Source: Diphasiastrum complanatum (Eukaryota > Streptophyta > Lycopodiopsida > Lycopodiales > Lycopodiaceae). Taken from it: a DNA stretch of 64,000 bases. Positions 12,350 through 24,766 of the stretch are shown one piece after another. The notes under the pieces are model-generated. The model was not told the origin of the DNA. It worked only from the letters and a program-made list of their open reading frames with translations, and did not search any database. Position 1 is the first letter of the stretch; every line of letters begins with the position of its first letter. A program made the position numbers and the translations under genes. The DNA lies in the NCBI GenBank assembly GCA_029204225.1, contig MU832124.1, positions 1 to 64,000 of the forward strand. Direction: 5' to 3'.

Positions 12350-13798
12350 ATCCAATCAAGATTCATGGCACCTCTCTCCTGGTATGAAGAGATTATCAAT
12401 ATTTCATAAACTTTCATATTAGAAAAAATTGTTAATAACCATCTTTTGGACCCAATGCACATATTCAAGAATGTAGGGAGCATAATCTAGGAGCACTTGA
12501 CCGGTGCCAAAGATAAAAAAGTTGCACAAGACGACTTGAAGGAAGTAGAAAAGATAGTTGATTTATGACCACAAATGATTGAGAATAGAATTGTCCTCCC
12601 AAAGGGGCTCCATGGATTTTCTCTGGGAGAGAATAGATGATTGTAAAGAAGGCAATAGCCTCATTCGAACACCAACAAGACACATGCAATGCCTAAAGGG
12701 CGCCTTCACAAAAGACAACAAGCTAAGTGGACTAAAGTCTCATGACTGACATAATTTTTACAAGTTGCTATGTTTTTTGACATTGCCTAGACTCATGAAT
12801 ATAGTATGTCTTGTTTCAATAGTCATATATGTATCTCAATGACCACATTGTTTTTGTGTATGTACTTTGTGCTTCCCTTGGTGTTAAGAGCTCAAGAGTG
12901 CAATCTACAAATCAATGGTTTAGTGAGGTATGAGCGATGCAAATCACATTATTTCTTAGAGAGATGATTTAAGAAGACCTAACTAATGCATATGTTATTG
13001 TTTTTTTAATTTTCTTACAAATATGCATTTTATCCCAGAAGATACCACTAGCATCCATTGAGGTGGCAAGACAAAGCCCAATTGAGGCAATGTGTTTGAT
13101 CGAGAAGCACATTCCCACATCAATTTTAACCATTCAAATGCATCTCATTGTGCATTTGCTAGATGAGGTGGCCATTGCAAGTACATCATCTATTTTTGTC
13201 ATTTGTCCATTCATAGTCAATCCTAGAATAATAGTATTGTGGTTTTGGCATTCTCTCATTGATCAATATTATCAGTACAGACACTGTCCATAGCCGATGG
13301 ATGTTTTCTTTTTTGGAATGATCTATAAAAACATTGAAAGGCTTCATAATACAAAGAGAAAGACCTGAGGATAGCATGGCAAAAGGGTGGCTAGTGCAAG
13401 AATCCATGGGTTATATCATAGAGTTTCTTGCTCATAGGAATTCCTTGGTTCCTCATCTTTGGGATAATAAGGATGACGAACGTGTTGTTCGAGAGGTTCC
13501 TCAAAGAAAAGGAGTGATCAAGAAAATGACTGAGTCCTTCAAGGAGAAGGTGAATAAATTTTTCATTCTTAATAGCAAAGAAATGCAAAAGTGGATTTCG
13601 AGATTTGAAGAAGCCAAAGCTCATAGAACAATTGCTAGAGCCACTTTCAAAAGAGGGCATAGAAGACAATCATACCCACATGACCTCACCCTTCTACCCA
13701 AGGACATGATGCTCGATTGGATACTTGATGCCCTTAGACAAGACACAACAAACAAAGATGAAGTAACAAAGAGAGAGCAAGAATTTGCAAGGACTTGA
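12350..13798 (+). pseudogene. Second CACTA Tnp2 relic (C-terminal half)
   Basis: The sequence around 12430-12520 reads NHLLDPMHIFKNVGS...EHLTGAKDK, parallel to the first relic at 3600-3670. The Tnp2 signature KLSGLKSHD follows near 12720. Then comes the DUF4218-like region: CLIEKHIPTSILTIQMHLIVHL (about 13090-13160) and KGFIIQRERPEDSMAKGWL with EFLAHRNS (13334-13440). The tail NKFFILNSKEMQKWI...FEEAK ends by 13798. The last 154-codon frame (13334-13798) is intact, but upstream stops and gaps, possibly including introns, break the rest. It overlaps the first relic only around the LDPM block. Confidence 0.78.
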
Positions 13799-14463
13799 TT
13801 TTCATGTAAGCTATTTAAATTGTTCACTTGTTTAACTATTTTTACATAATGGATTGATATTGCGCGATGTATAAGGTAATATAGCTTGGAACATGACATC
13901 ATCAATCAGGATTTGCTATTTTCCCAACACATTTTGTCTTTCTCTTTTAGTACAACAAATACAATCCATTGTGGAAGCATGGATGACATTTTTGTACGGA
14001 ACACATTGATAAAAATAGAAGCACATATTATTGTGGAGCCATGGCAAATTTTACCCAAGAGAGTACAAATCCAACATCAAAATGATGCTCTGCAATGTGG
14101 CTAGTTTTATCATATTTTGACAATTTGCACACATCCACATGAAAATGCTCAACCATAAGATAGGACAAGTAAATTAGACTTGAAAAACACTTTCTTACTA
14201 CTCCTTTGACCTTACTTGAGTCTTCAATAACCTGAAAAAATGGGTCCATAACATCTTTGCCAATTGACTCTCCTTTGATGCTCTTGACTAGCTCCAAATT
14301 GCCAACTTCCCTTTTGACTAGTTGAAGCCCTTTGAGATCAACCTCTTGATCATCAAATTGACCGTCAAAGTCATTGAACAAACTTTGTTTTCTAGGTCCA
14401 TTACTTGAATTTACAGCAAGATAACATCCATCCACTTGCATAGCACTATCTACACAAGAAGAT
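13799..14463. other. Unassigned stretch between CACTA and Copia D
   Basis: A minus-strand frame (14513-14028) starts in Copia D (MDLEYQALMKNET) and then continues into unrelated sequence, including a VDLKGLQLVKREVGN stretch. I see no known domain in it. Confidence 0.4.
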
Positions 14464-14523
14464 CCTCCAAAAGGTGTTTCATTCTTCATAAGAGCTTGAT
14501 ACTCAAGATCCATTGCTATATGA

Positions 14524-14992
14524 TGGTTTCAAGCATACAAAAGTGAAAGATATTGATGCCGACTAATCTCATACCATACGTGTTGCATTTCTGATTAGTG
14601 TATCCAACTTATTGTTTGGACCGATATATCGATAGGTGCACCTCATAAAGTTTTTTAGACAAGTGAGGTCTGTTACATAAGATAAACCAAGGCAGAGAAA
14701 CATGCAAATGTCTCAGTACAATCCAAATGTAGTCCGACAATCTGTCCTCAATAACAAAAAGCGCTCATTCAAAAGAACGACTAACTACTGAGTTAGATTA
14801 GTGTAATGTAACAATGATTCCGAATGTTAACATCATAATTAAGTTCCAAGCAATTGATTATTCAATCGCATAGGCAATCAAATGATCATTGAGTTTTAAA
14901 ACAATCTTTAGCAATGAAATTTACGGTTGCTTGCATAAGACAGTATCAAGGCTAAGGAAATGTTTGACCAAAGTTACAATCATAAGGACATC
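14524..14992 (+). repeat. Left arm of the fold-back element
   Basis: It pairs with 15587-16055 on the opposite strand. Homology stops sharply after CATAAGGACATC. Confidence 0.9.
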
Positions 14993-15586
14993 ATATTTTC
15001 TGATATTTTTTGATGCAAAACCCCAATCAACCTACTCAACTGATGAAGATAATCACCAAATATGAAGAAATATCTAATGGACATGTGACAATGACAAGTT
15101 ATTCAAAGACATATTGAAGATAAAGATATCTAAATAAATGTGACTGAAGGAAGGACTATATTCCGAAGGGCATATATGAAACGACATGAACCTTAATAAG
15201 AAGGCTAGCCCTAAAAACGAAACATTCCAAAAGACTCATTCAGTATGCCTCAAGCAAACTTTGTAACCTTCCATGTGCTTGCTTCTCATTGGAACAAAGT
15301 CGCGTGACAAGGATGCCATCTACGGAATTCTACACTTGTAATTTTTCTATTGAATGTAATTAGTTAATTAAATTAAATATGAAGCGACATATCAGTTACA
15401 AGAGGGTTGCATACTTTCACGTCGGTCCCTATATGTACACCACTTACACTTCAATAGAACCACTGAGTTTTTTAGGAGATAACAGTGAGAGTTTGAGTCT
15501 TCAAGTTTTTCCTTCTCTCTACTTTCAAAATCCTTCTAATTGTTGAGTACTTCTGTTTTTGACATTTGGTAAGCCTCACCTTGTCG

Positions 15587-16055
15587 GATGTCCTTATGAT
15601 TGTAACTTTGGTCAAACATTTCCTTAGCCTTGATACTGTCTTATGCGAGCAACCGTAAATTTCATTGCTAAAGATTGTTTTAAAACTCATTGATCATTTG
15701 ATTGCCTGTGCGATTGAATAATCAATTGCTTGGAACTTAATTATGATGTTAACATTCGGAATCATTGTTACATTACACTAATCTAACTCAGTAGTTAGTC
15801 GTTCTTTTGAATGAGCACTTTTTGTTATTGAGGACAGATTGTCGGACTACATTTGGATTGTACTGAGACATTTGCATGTTTCTCTGCCTTGGTTTATCTT
15901 ATGTAACAGACCTCACTTGTCTAAAAAACTTTATGAGGTGCACCTATCGATATATCGGTCCAGATAATAAGTTGGATACACTAATCAGAAATGCAACACG
16001 TATGATATGAGATTAGTCGGCATCAATATCTTTCACTTTTGTATGCTTGAAACCA
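15587..16055 (-). repeat. Right arm of the fold-back element
   Basis: Inverted copy of 14524-14992. Its outer end is GTATGCTTGAAACCA. Confidence 0.9.
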
Positions 16056-16313
16056 CATCCTAATTGGTGATACTACTCGCCGATATATCTAAATGTCTGT
16101 TGACAACTAGCTTTTAATCCAAGAACAATAAATGAGTTTAAAACATCCAAAATCACAACATTAAGCAGTCTCTTTGGGGAACGACAATCATTTATAGTAC
16201 ATATCCTTACAATTAAGATAAGTATGGCACAACATACATCAACATCAAGAATGTTAGATCCATCCACACCTTTATCAATCATGCTTGAAGACACTTTTGG
16301 AATGTTCCCCTCA

Positions 16314-18174
16314 TCAAAGTTGACATCTCTGAAGATGGATCCTCCTTGTCCTATCATCAAGAGTAATGTTGACATAGCACGTGAATCCAAAGGTTCTTAA
16401 AAAGTTGACAATCGGCCTCCTCTTGAATAGCATCTCAAAAGGTGTCCTTCCATCCAAAAAAGCACTCGGCCACCTATTGCACAAGAAATTGGCATACAAC
16501 AAAGCATGATCCCAAAATGGTTTGCAAAGATCAGCACTTAACCTCATGGCTTTAGCACTTTCACATAAATTCCTATTCTTCCTTTCAACCACTCCATTTT
16601 GTTGTGGGGTCCTTGATGTTGTATACTCCCTCTTGATCTCATGCTCATCACAAAAGGCCTTGAACTTGGTAGATATGTACTCACCACCATTGTCACTCCT
16701 TAAGCACTTGATCTTTGTGGAAAATCGGTTCTCCCTTGTATTCTTGGACTTGATAAATACATCATACACTTCATCCTTGCTCTTTAGTATATAGATCCAA
16801 TAAAATCTACTAAAATTGTCAATGAATGTTACATACATCTTAGCTCCACTATTGCTAGCTATAGTAACTCCATGAATATCTGAATGTATAGGTTGAAAAG
16901 GCTTTGTAGATGTGACTTAGACAAAGCACAAGACTCACAAACATGATTCATGCCACTTAAGGAACTTGGAAGACCTATCACAACCTTCTTTCTAGCCATT
17001 ACTTCCAATGACTTGAATTTGAGGTGTCCCATCCTTTTATGCCAAACCTCTTGAATAGGTATTTGCTCTCTTTCCAAATGAGCATTCCTATTTGTAGAGA
17101 GAGAAATAGGAATTGTGCCAATCCCTTTGATGGCACACTCACCATCATTTGTCATGTAGATCACCCTTTTGTCATCTCCATATGCCAACAAAGAAGTGAA
17201 GTACTCTTTGTGAAAAGTCATGTGTGAACTTGCTCCACTATCAATCCACCAAGGATCTAGATCTCCATCATTAGCAAGCATACATGAAGACGTCACAAAA
17301 GCATCATCATTTGCATCTTGAACATCCAAACCATCCTCATCCAGAGTAAGATTACCTAGCTTTTCTCCTTGATCTCTCTTTTTCTTGTAGCACTCACTTG
17401 CAAAGTGTCCATTAATGTCACAACAGAAACACCTGATCTTTGATCTGTCCTTCTTTTTGCCACTTGAAGAAGCATCCACTTGATCTTGCCCTTTAGACCA
17501 CTTACTTTTGGTTTTGCCCTTTGTGAACATAGCCTCCTCTTGAAGTGTCGATCTAGATCCACCTCTTGCTTGAAGCCTATATTTTTCATTGATCAAGGTC
17601 TCTTGAAGATCCACCAAACTTGGCAAAGTATTTTGAATAGTAGAACTTTGAGAAATGTTAGCATGAGCATTCAACAATCCATTAAGAATCATTTGAACAA
17701 GTGCTCCTTCCTTAATGCTCTCATCAATGCAAGCCAATTCATCATTCAATGCCTTCATCCTCAAAACAAAAGTACTTGGACTTTCTTCATTCTTTTGAAA
17801 ACAATAAAGTATTTGTCTTCTTAAAGTCAACACTCTAGAAGTAGACTTGGATTCATAAAGCTTCCTCAATGAATCCCAAACATCTTTAGATGAAGTACAC
17901 TTACCAACTTCCTTGAGAAGCTCATTGGTAACATTCATCTTGATAATGTGTGTGTGTAAAGCTCTTTTGGCCCTCTTATCATACCTCATTTGATTTTGTG
18001 TGTTGCTAGTCTCTCCTCCAAACCTACAACAATATCCAAAACATTATTCATCTGAAGAACTGATTCCATCCTCACTTTCCACAATGAATAGTTACTTGAG
18101 GTAAGCCTATTATTGGCTTCCAACATGAATCCAATGAGGTTGCCATGTAGCAATGACCTGATTTTCTTTTTCAA
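16314..18174 (-). pseudogene. Copia D gag-protease-integrase relic
   Basis: Gag begins at 18174 (FMLEANNRLTSSNYSLWKVR), stops at 17986, and resumes at 17989-16859 with MNVTNELLKEVGKCTSS. The knuckle is CFCCDINGHFASEC, the protease motif is WWIDSGASSHM, and pre-integrase is VWHKRMGHL with CESCALSKSH. The integrase core continues at 16838-16314 (TFIDNFSRFYW, LRSDNGGEYIS, TPQQNGVVERKNR), so Asp, Asp and Glu of the D,D35E triad are still readable. Compared with A, about 65 residues between protease and pre-integrase are deleted (RNAHLEREQIPIQEVW). Frame breaks lie at about 17986, 16850 and 16314. The stretch 16056-16313 is the badly decayed integrase C-terminal linker. Confidence 0.85.
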
Positions 18175-18730
18175 CCTATTTCAATGCACAAAGCACTCCT
18201 TTGAACAACAACAAATGTTTTCAAAAGAAATCACAAAGATTTGAAACTATCTCAAAAATTCTCTTCTAGCACTTATACCAAGCAAATCAACACCTAGAAT
18301 CATGGAATCTTGATCAACCTATGATCTATCCTCAATATAATGACTTTGCCACTTCCTAAGATTGAAACATACTCAAATGAAGTCTAGCAACCTCAATATC
18401 TAGAGATCCAATCAAAATTAGGGTTTGGACAAAATCAAAAAAATTGACTATTTCAAATCTACTTGCAAATGGTGAAAATTTGATATGCAATCTATTAGCC
18501 ACCACTTAGGCTGATCCAATGATCCAAAAATTGGCCAAATCCAGTATGTAAATTCAAAAATCAGAATTGATCAAGTTTATAGACCTACATAGAATTTTGA
18601 TCCACAAAAGATTCAATCTACAAAAGCAAAAAACTCGATTTTGGTGTAGAATCCTCTCTAGCATGTTCTGGCCTTGATATCTTCATCAAATCATTGATAT
18701 ATATGATTTCCTCCTTCATAACCTGAAACA

Positions 18731-18745
18731 CAAGCTCTGATACCA
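18731..18745 (-). other. Primer-binding site of Copia D
   Basis: On the minus strand TGGTATCAGAGCTTG follows directly after the LTR end. This is the plant Copia site complementary to initiator tRNA-Met. Confidence 0.85.
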
Positions 18746-19387
18746 TGTGAAGGATTTCATATCATTGATGATCCAGTACACAAAAGAATCTTGGGTTACA
18801 AAATAAGTAACTCTACCAATCTCACCAATGTAGAAAAATCAGCATCTACATGCAAAATGAGATGCAAATTCTAACGGAACTTGATCAAACTTGAATCAAA
18901 TGATAAGTACTATTGTTGTCCATACAAAACCAGCAAACTACAATATTTCACACATGTGGATCCAAAAATAGCAAATATAGATCATTCTACACGTAAAATT
19001 GCATGCAATCACAAGTATAGGGCACCAATGGATAGTAGAACCCAAGAGAACCATGTATAAGCATGAAATGAGATAAGAGAGAAGATATGTCTCTCCATGA
19101 ATTACATCCTTTTATAACAGGTCCAAACCCTATTTGGCCACTTGGCTTTCCCACCAAAATGCTTACCCTACTATTTTTGGGTCTAGATTCAAAGTACCCA
19201 ACATTCAAATTTGAATCTACTCAAACTCGACTTCTAACTTTTCCACACTTTCAAAAAGTGTTTATTCAAATGAGATTTAGACTAATGAACTTTGAAAATT
19301 CAAACTCTCAATCTGAATCAAAATTGGCTTCAATTTTCCAAATATGAAAATACAGCAAATATGATCAAACTAGTTGAATATTTCACA
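18746..19387 (-). repeat. 5' LTR of Copia D
   Basis: It begins TGTGAAGGATTTC and ends ATATTTCACA on the plus strand. A minus-strand TATAAAAGG box near 19108-19117 is the likely promoter. It carries a CACACATGTG variant of the palindrome seen in the other Copia LTRs. Confidence 0.78.
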
Positions 19388-21367
19388 ATGAATTCAACAA
19401 ATGATAATGATGTATTAGCAAATGAATAAGTGAGATAGTGCAATGTATTGCAACTTTTTGTAATATGAATCACATTGCTCACAAATGCATTCCGAATTTA
19501 GGTGATAAACTAATCATTATCAAAATAGCAAAATTGTACATTTTAATTCATATTGAGATTTAATAAAAATATTTTATTATGGGCCACTCAAAGAATGTGT
19601 TAAAGCCTAAAGACACCCTAGTTACTTTCAAATTTTTAAGGTAAAAATATTTATTTACTAATTCATATGAAAATGAAAACCTAGAGTGCAAAATTTGATA
19701 GACTCATAACTTATAAAGGGCTCAAACATATAGTTTGTGAAAACTTTCAAAAAATATTTTGGTAGGTGGATCCTAAATTTGGTAGACTTTTCTCAAAAGA
19801 TTGTAGGTTTTTGACAAGTACTATTAGCACTTGAGGATCATATCTTGCCCAGTGATGGAATCTGTAGGCATGTCCCCTATGCCCACCTTGATGTCCAAGT
19901 TTGAATTCTTGTTCTATGGCATGACACATATATAAAAATATAAAAGACTCCTCTTGCATGAAATACTGATATTCTTAATGTATTGCTTGAACATGTTTTT
20001 GATAGTTGCATTTTGTAAAATCATGACCAAATCTTTTTATGATTCTCTGGATAAAGTTAAAATGATTTTTCTAAATGATTTTGCATCTACAGGAAAGAGA
20101 TTGATCATTTACGTGGTCTTTAGGTCCTTGAAGGTTGGCAGCCCCTCCCTCGATGCAATGCCACTAGCAAACATCTGAAATTTTTCTGACAATCCACTCG
20201 TTGTCTTGTGACCCAATTCTACTTCCCATATTGGCTGCCCCCAATCATCATGAGTTGATTTGTCAATTCCTTAATGCATGAGCGAATGCATGTGTAGTAT
20301 CCTCAGGTTGATTTTACTAAATTTTGGACATTGAATGGATATACAATCGATCCAAAAGAGGTGTTGGATGCTTATTAGATAGATCAATCACAAATCTAAT
20401 GTTTAGATCTTGATCTAGATAAAAAATTGTATCTAACTAGCAATAACAACTTGTAAAATGATCAATATAACTCAAGAACGGCCTCACACGTGTGAAACTT
20501 TGTATGGATAGTGAGTAGAGAATGAAGCTCATTAACTATGGATAGCATACAAAGCAAAAATCACAACACAAATATTGCCTCAAAATCAAGATCTCTCATC
20601 AATTTTCATATTCACAATGATGATCTATATATAGATATTGATCAAGTACATTTTGACCTAGTATGTCTGTCACGTGTGGGGAATGCCACATCACTTACAT
20701 CCACCAATCAATACAAGATAAGCCCCCACTCTTTGACTCCTAACTTGCTGCCTTTGCCTCACCATGATTTTGCTTGATTTGAGATAATTTTCCTAACTTA
20801 TGGGAACCTGCAAGATTGACTAGTATGATAAGGTACTAATATTTTTCAGATATGTACACACTTGGGAATAGCCTCTCAGACGTGGAAACCATCCCTCATT
20901 CACATGATCAACAAGTAAAATTGTGCCAAATGGCAATTTCCTAGTTGACTAGCTTTTTACTAGTTCACACCTGTTTGAAGACAATTTCTATCTAACTAAA
21001 TTTGAATGCATTTATGACTACCATCCACATGTGTGAATGGGTTCCTCACGTGTGGGATCAAGTTATACAACTTTGGGTGTAGGAATCTTGCCATGATATG
21101 CTCCTTTCTAGCCTACAAACAACAAAGCCAATGCAAGCAAAAAATTCACAAGGTTGTATTGATCTTCAATTTATTAAGAGGTGTAGCTTATGCAATTTAT
21201 TTTGATACATTGTTTTCATCATGCACATAGATGTTCATTACTTTTATGTTCTTGATGATATTCTGTCACAAAAATAAACACACTAATGTTGCTCCTTTGC
21301 TGCATCATTGCAAGAATATCAAATTGTTGTAGTTGGATGTGAAGTAATAGAGGATGAAGCCATATTA
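19388..21367. other. No gene; possible decayed LTR material
   Basis: No coding motif was found. The interval 20330-21060 resembles the local Copia LTRs in layout: CACACGTGTG at 20485-20494, then a TATATAG stretch near 20625, then GGCATTTCC-like AT-rich sequence and further CACGTG motifs near 21010-21050. I could not define LTR ends. Confidence 0.35.
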
Positions 21368-21893
21368 TGTAAAAATTTCAGATCCAAAACACACTTAATG
21401 GATCAATTAGAACTTGGCTAAATTTGGATGCACAACTAGAATCATTCACAAGCTAGAAATCATACATCTACCATGGTAGAATTGAGAAATTCATGATCAT
21501 AATCACTAATATTTGATATGGTATTGTCCCCATCCTTACAACAACAGTACAAAAAAGTACTTCACACGTGTGGATCCAAGAACAACAAGAAAACTCACAT
21601 TTTATATACTAGAACTCAAGATATCATGAGAAATATGCAAGAGATTAACATAGAATCAAAAGAGAAAAGTTCTCCACATAAAAAGAGAACTACAAGATGC
21701 TTTCTCCATGATAGTATAGCTATTTATAGCATCCATATAATGTCATTTGGCCACTTGTCCAAAACTAGCCCTAAAGTAGCAACTTCTAGGTTCTTCACCA
21801 AAAACCTAGTTTTGAGTGACTAAATAAGTTGAAATCCCAAGTTGGCCTCAAAATTGCCAAAATAACTCAAATAAACTAGCTGAATTTTTCACA
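21368..21893 (-). repeat. 3' LTR of Copia C
   Basis: Its plus-strand start TGTAAAAATTTCAGATCC resembles the A LTR start TGTGAAAAACTCAGATCC. It ends TTTTTCACA and is followed by CTCCCTCTTC, the complement of the polypurine tract. It contains CACACGTGTG at 21563-21572 and TATTTATA near 21718 (minus-strand TATAAATA). Confidence 0.75.
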
Positions 21894-21924
21894 CTCCCTC
21901 TTCAACTAGCTTTAGCATAGATTT

Positions 21925-22976
21925 TCATAGTACTCCAAATTCAATTCTATGGTTCATAAACAAGTCCTTTCCCAATGCTTTGGTGAAGATATCAGCCACA
22001 CACTCCCTTGATGAGACATGTTGAAGCTCCACTTCTTTTGCCACGACTTGTTCTCTCACAAAATAATAAGCCACTTCAATATGCCTGCTCCTTGCATGAA
22101 AAACATGATTGCTTGCCAAACTTTGGGCTGAAAGGTTATCACAAAAGATGATTGGACATTTTTTAAAGTCCATCAAGTTAAGATCTATTACCATCCTTTT
22201 GATTCATATCATCTCCTTTGTGCATGAAGTTAAGGCTTTGTACTTGGTCGCACTAGATGATAAAGAGATTGTTGCTTGTTTTTTTGACATCCATGAGATA
22301 GCTCCATCACATATAAAAATAGCATATGCATGAATTGACTTAATCTACCAACACAACTGATGGTTAGATATATGAGTGAACCAACTAGCTTCCTATAGAG
22401 AGTGATGTCCTTGAAGGATCTTTCATTACCTCTTATAGTGAGCTTTACATTTGACTCCATTGGTGTATCAATAGAATTAGCATAACATATGAAACCTTTT
22501 AAGAATAGAATTAGCATACTTCTCTTGACAAATGAAAGTAGATTGAGAAGTTATAAATACCTCTACTCCCAAGATATGATGAAAAAGACCAAGATCATGC
22601 ACCTCAAACTCCTTTTTGAGTGCCATTTTGATATCATCTATAACTTGATTGTTGCCTCCACTCAAAATGATATCATCCACATAGATTAGGAGAATAATAA
22701 TAGCATTTCCAACAAATCTAAAATAGAATGAATGATCATACTCACTCATTATGAAATCATGAGAAAGTAGAAAAGTGTTAAGCTTATTATACCAACTCCT
22801 TGGTGCTTGCTTAAGCCCATACAAACTCTTTTGGAGAAAAAACACACATGATTAGGCTTGCCATGTGAAATGTAGCCCTCGAGTTGCTCCATAAAAAACT
22901 CCTCCTTAAGATCACCATTCAAGAATGCATAGTGATGTCCAATTGCCATAGATCCCATCCATAAATAATGACACAA
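21925..22976 (-). pseudogene. Copia C RT-RNase H relic
   Basis: The RT end reads KSLYGLKQAPRSWYNKL, LLIYVDDIILSGGN (the YVDD catalytic motif is intact) and VHDLGLFHHILGVEV (22845-22477). The segment continues as NERSFKDITLYRKLVGSLIYL (22517-22230). The RNase H end has FCDNLSAQSLASN, HIEVAYYFVREQV and CVADIFTKALGKD (22194-21925). Upstream, FLNGDLKEEFFMEQLEGY (22976-22749) shows the RT palm start. At least three frame breaks separate these pieces, and the first RNase H Asp region is lost between 22230 and 22200. It would have copied RNA to DNA in the particle. Confidence 0.85.
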
Positions 22977-23130
22977 ATGCTTACCATCTTTTCCACAAGT
23001 GCAAAGGTCTCATCATAGTCAATATCATACTTTTGAGCATATCCTTATCCCACCAACCTTGCTTTCTTGTATCAAGAAAGTAGATGACAAGAGAACCAAA
23101 GCCCTTGACCAAAATACTAATAAGCCATTC

Positions 23131-23898
23131 TTTGTCCATCAAATTAACCTATATAAATTCACAATATCGACAGAATAATGATAATCACAATGCAGAAAAT
23201 GTGTGTTATGATTACCTACTATGATAGTTGTGGGCCTCAACTATGGTTATTTGAACCTCTAATCAACTCCAATCGGAATTGGACTTGTAGATTATGAGTA
23301 CCTGCTCAATGCCTGAAATAACTTGATTGGCAAAAATAGGGATCTATGGACAAATGGATATGCATTCGTGTTAAGGCCAAGCACTCTAAAAAATATTTAG
23401 TAGATATATTTGCATGCCTTGTGTGATTGTCTAGCCATGTGCTTAAAGTCTTCATAGTCACAATGTGGATGTTCTAAAATTTGCACTGTGTGTACACTTG
23501 GTTATGCATGAATAATCCACTAGTTACCATGCCAAATTCAATGTTTAGATTGACCTTGATTACTTTCTCATAGAAATTTTTTGGTTCCATGTTCAATGCT
23601 CTCTCTATCCAATCACACACACTCTTTGAGATGTTCCTGTGACTTCCTCTACCAAACTTGTGGAAAAACTTGGACTTTCATAGTCCCCATCATCCTCCAA
23701 CACAAAACCTTGACTAGTTGAACCTTCTCTTGTAGATAGACATTGGTACCAATGACAACTTTCCACACTCTTTTTCTCACACATACATCTTCCTCTCTCT
23801 TTTTTGTCATCATTTACTCTTTCTCTCTTCCTTTTTTTTGTCCTCACTTACTTTTTGAAAGCAAATCCTACATTGAATCTGACATGTTAACATTCTAA

Positions 23899-23949
<51 letters not shown>

Positions 23950-24662
23950 TATTTCTTTTGTTTTCTTTTCTCTTGTATCTTAGCATACACAAAAAAACAA
24001 AAAAAATGATAAATACACAAAAAAAAGTACTTGCAATCAACAATAAAAGATAGTATAGCAATTAAAGCTAGTAGGACTAAGAATGTAATCAAATCAACAA
24101 GATTGCACCTCCAAAATGCCACAAAACCTCCAAAGTTGTAGGAAAGAACGATGGGATATGGGCAGGATTGTGTGGAAATCTAGAAAACAAATAGATGCTA
24201 GATTTTGATGTCCCAATATCCATTAGAATCCAACGTCTATACCCAAGTCTTGACGCCCATCAAATCTGATTTATGTCAGATTGTTGACCTGGTCGTCGAA
24301 TTCCAACGTGCATTGCATTTCGATGGCCATGTCAGCTTCCAAGAATTTTTTTTTTCAAAAACTTATGCAACGTCGACTCCACGTAGTTGTATCACAATAT
24401 GATGTCTATATATCTATTGGATTCCAAAGACCATTTCAAAATTTAATTGTCTTCGTAGTTTTCGGACCATCGGAGATTTGATTTCGGAAGTTTCACATGG
24501 ATGTCAAAAAACAATGTATTGAAAATCTGCATCACGAACATCACGATGTGCTATTTGATATCCAAAAATAAAAAAATATCTACTAAAGTGAGGGTTTGTG
24601 TGGATTACAAGTAATTAAACCAAAAAAAACAAAAAATGTTATTATCCCCTCCTTTCATACAC
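23131..24662. other. AT-rich stretch, no gene seen
   Basis: Apart from the AC repeat at 23902-23946 and purine/pyrimidine-rich sequence around it, I see no coding or transposon signal here. Confidence 0.4.
23902..23946 (+). repeat. (AC)n microsatellite, about 45 bp
   Basis: A perfect AC dinucleotide run. The Val-Cys frame on the minus strand is an artefact. Confidence 0.97.
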
Positions 24663-24766
24663 TTTATGGACTATTTTCCTTGTTGTCACTAAATAGTAGT
24701 CAGACAAGAGGACAAGACAAAGACCACATTCATGACCACATTTGGAGTGTTTGCATAATATGTAAT
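24663..24766 (+). pseudogene. Gypsy RT relic, piece 1
   Basis: The frame reads FMDYFPCCH, a stop, IVVRQEDKTKTTFMTTFGVFA. This matches the Ty3/Gypsy RT palm pattern (F-D-G-F-S-G-Y-N-Q-I followed by E-D-x-x-K-T-T-F and a W/F-G-x-F-A-Y block). The piece ends at the GTAAT target duplication where a solo LTR was inserted. It continues at 25458. Confidence 0.78.

Larger units (their letters stand above)
14524..16055. mobile_element. Fold-back element with 469-bp inverted arms
   Basis: The left arm (14524-14992) and right arm (15587-16055) are reverse complements of each other. I counted about seven mismatches. They enclose a 594-bp centre with no long ORF. The outermost bases are TGGTTTCAAGC and its complement. 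It interrupts Copia D between the integrase end and the RT start. I found no clear TSD. It could be a MULE-type or other long-TIR non-autonomous DNA element, or an inverted duplication. Confidence 0.75.
14464..19387 (-). mobile_element. Copia element D, decayed, 5' LTR present
   Basis: Reading leftward from the 5' LTR at 18746-19387, it has a primer site, gag, zinc knuckle, protease, GAG-pre-integrase and integrase. After a fold-back insertion, the first residues before RT appear (MDLEYQALMKN, 14513). RT, RNase H and the 3' LTR are missing. The protein is close to element A in gag, knuckle and integrase. No matching TSD is testable because one end is lost. Confidence 0.8.
21368..23130 (-). 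mobile_element. Copia element C, 3' part only
   Basis: The 3' LTR (21368-21893), polypurine tract, RNase H and part of RT are present. The integrase, protease, gag and 5' LTR are missing. Proteins match element A closely in the RNase H tail. The right boundary is set where RT similarity fades near 23130. Confidence 0.78.

Noticed and set aside
14464-23130. Copia D and Copia C as two halves of one element
   Set aside because: Their order on the strand is wrong (C lies beyond the 5' LTR of D) and their LTRs differ clearly.
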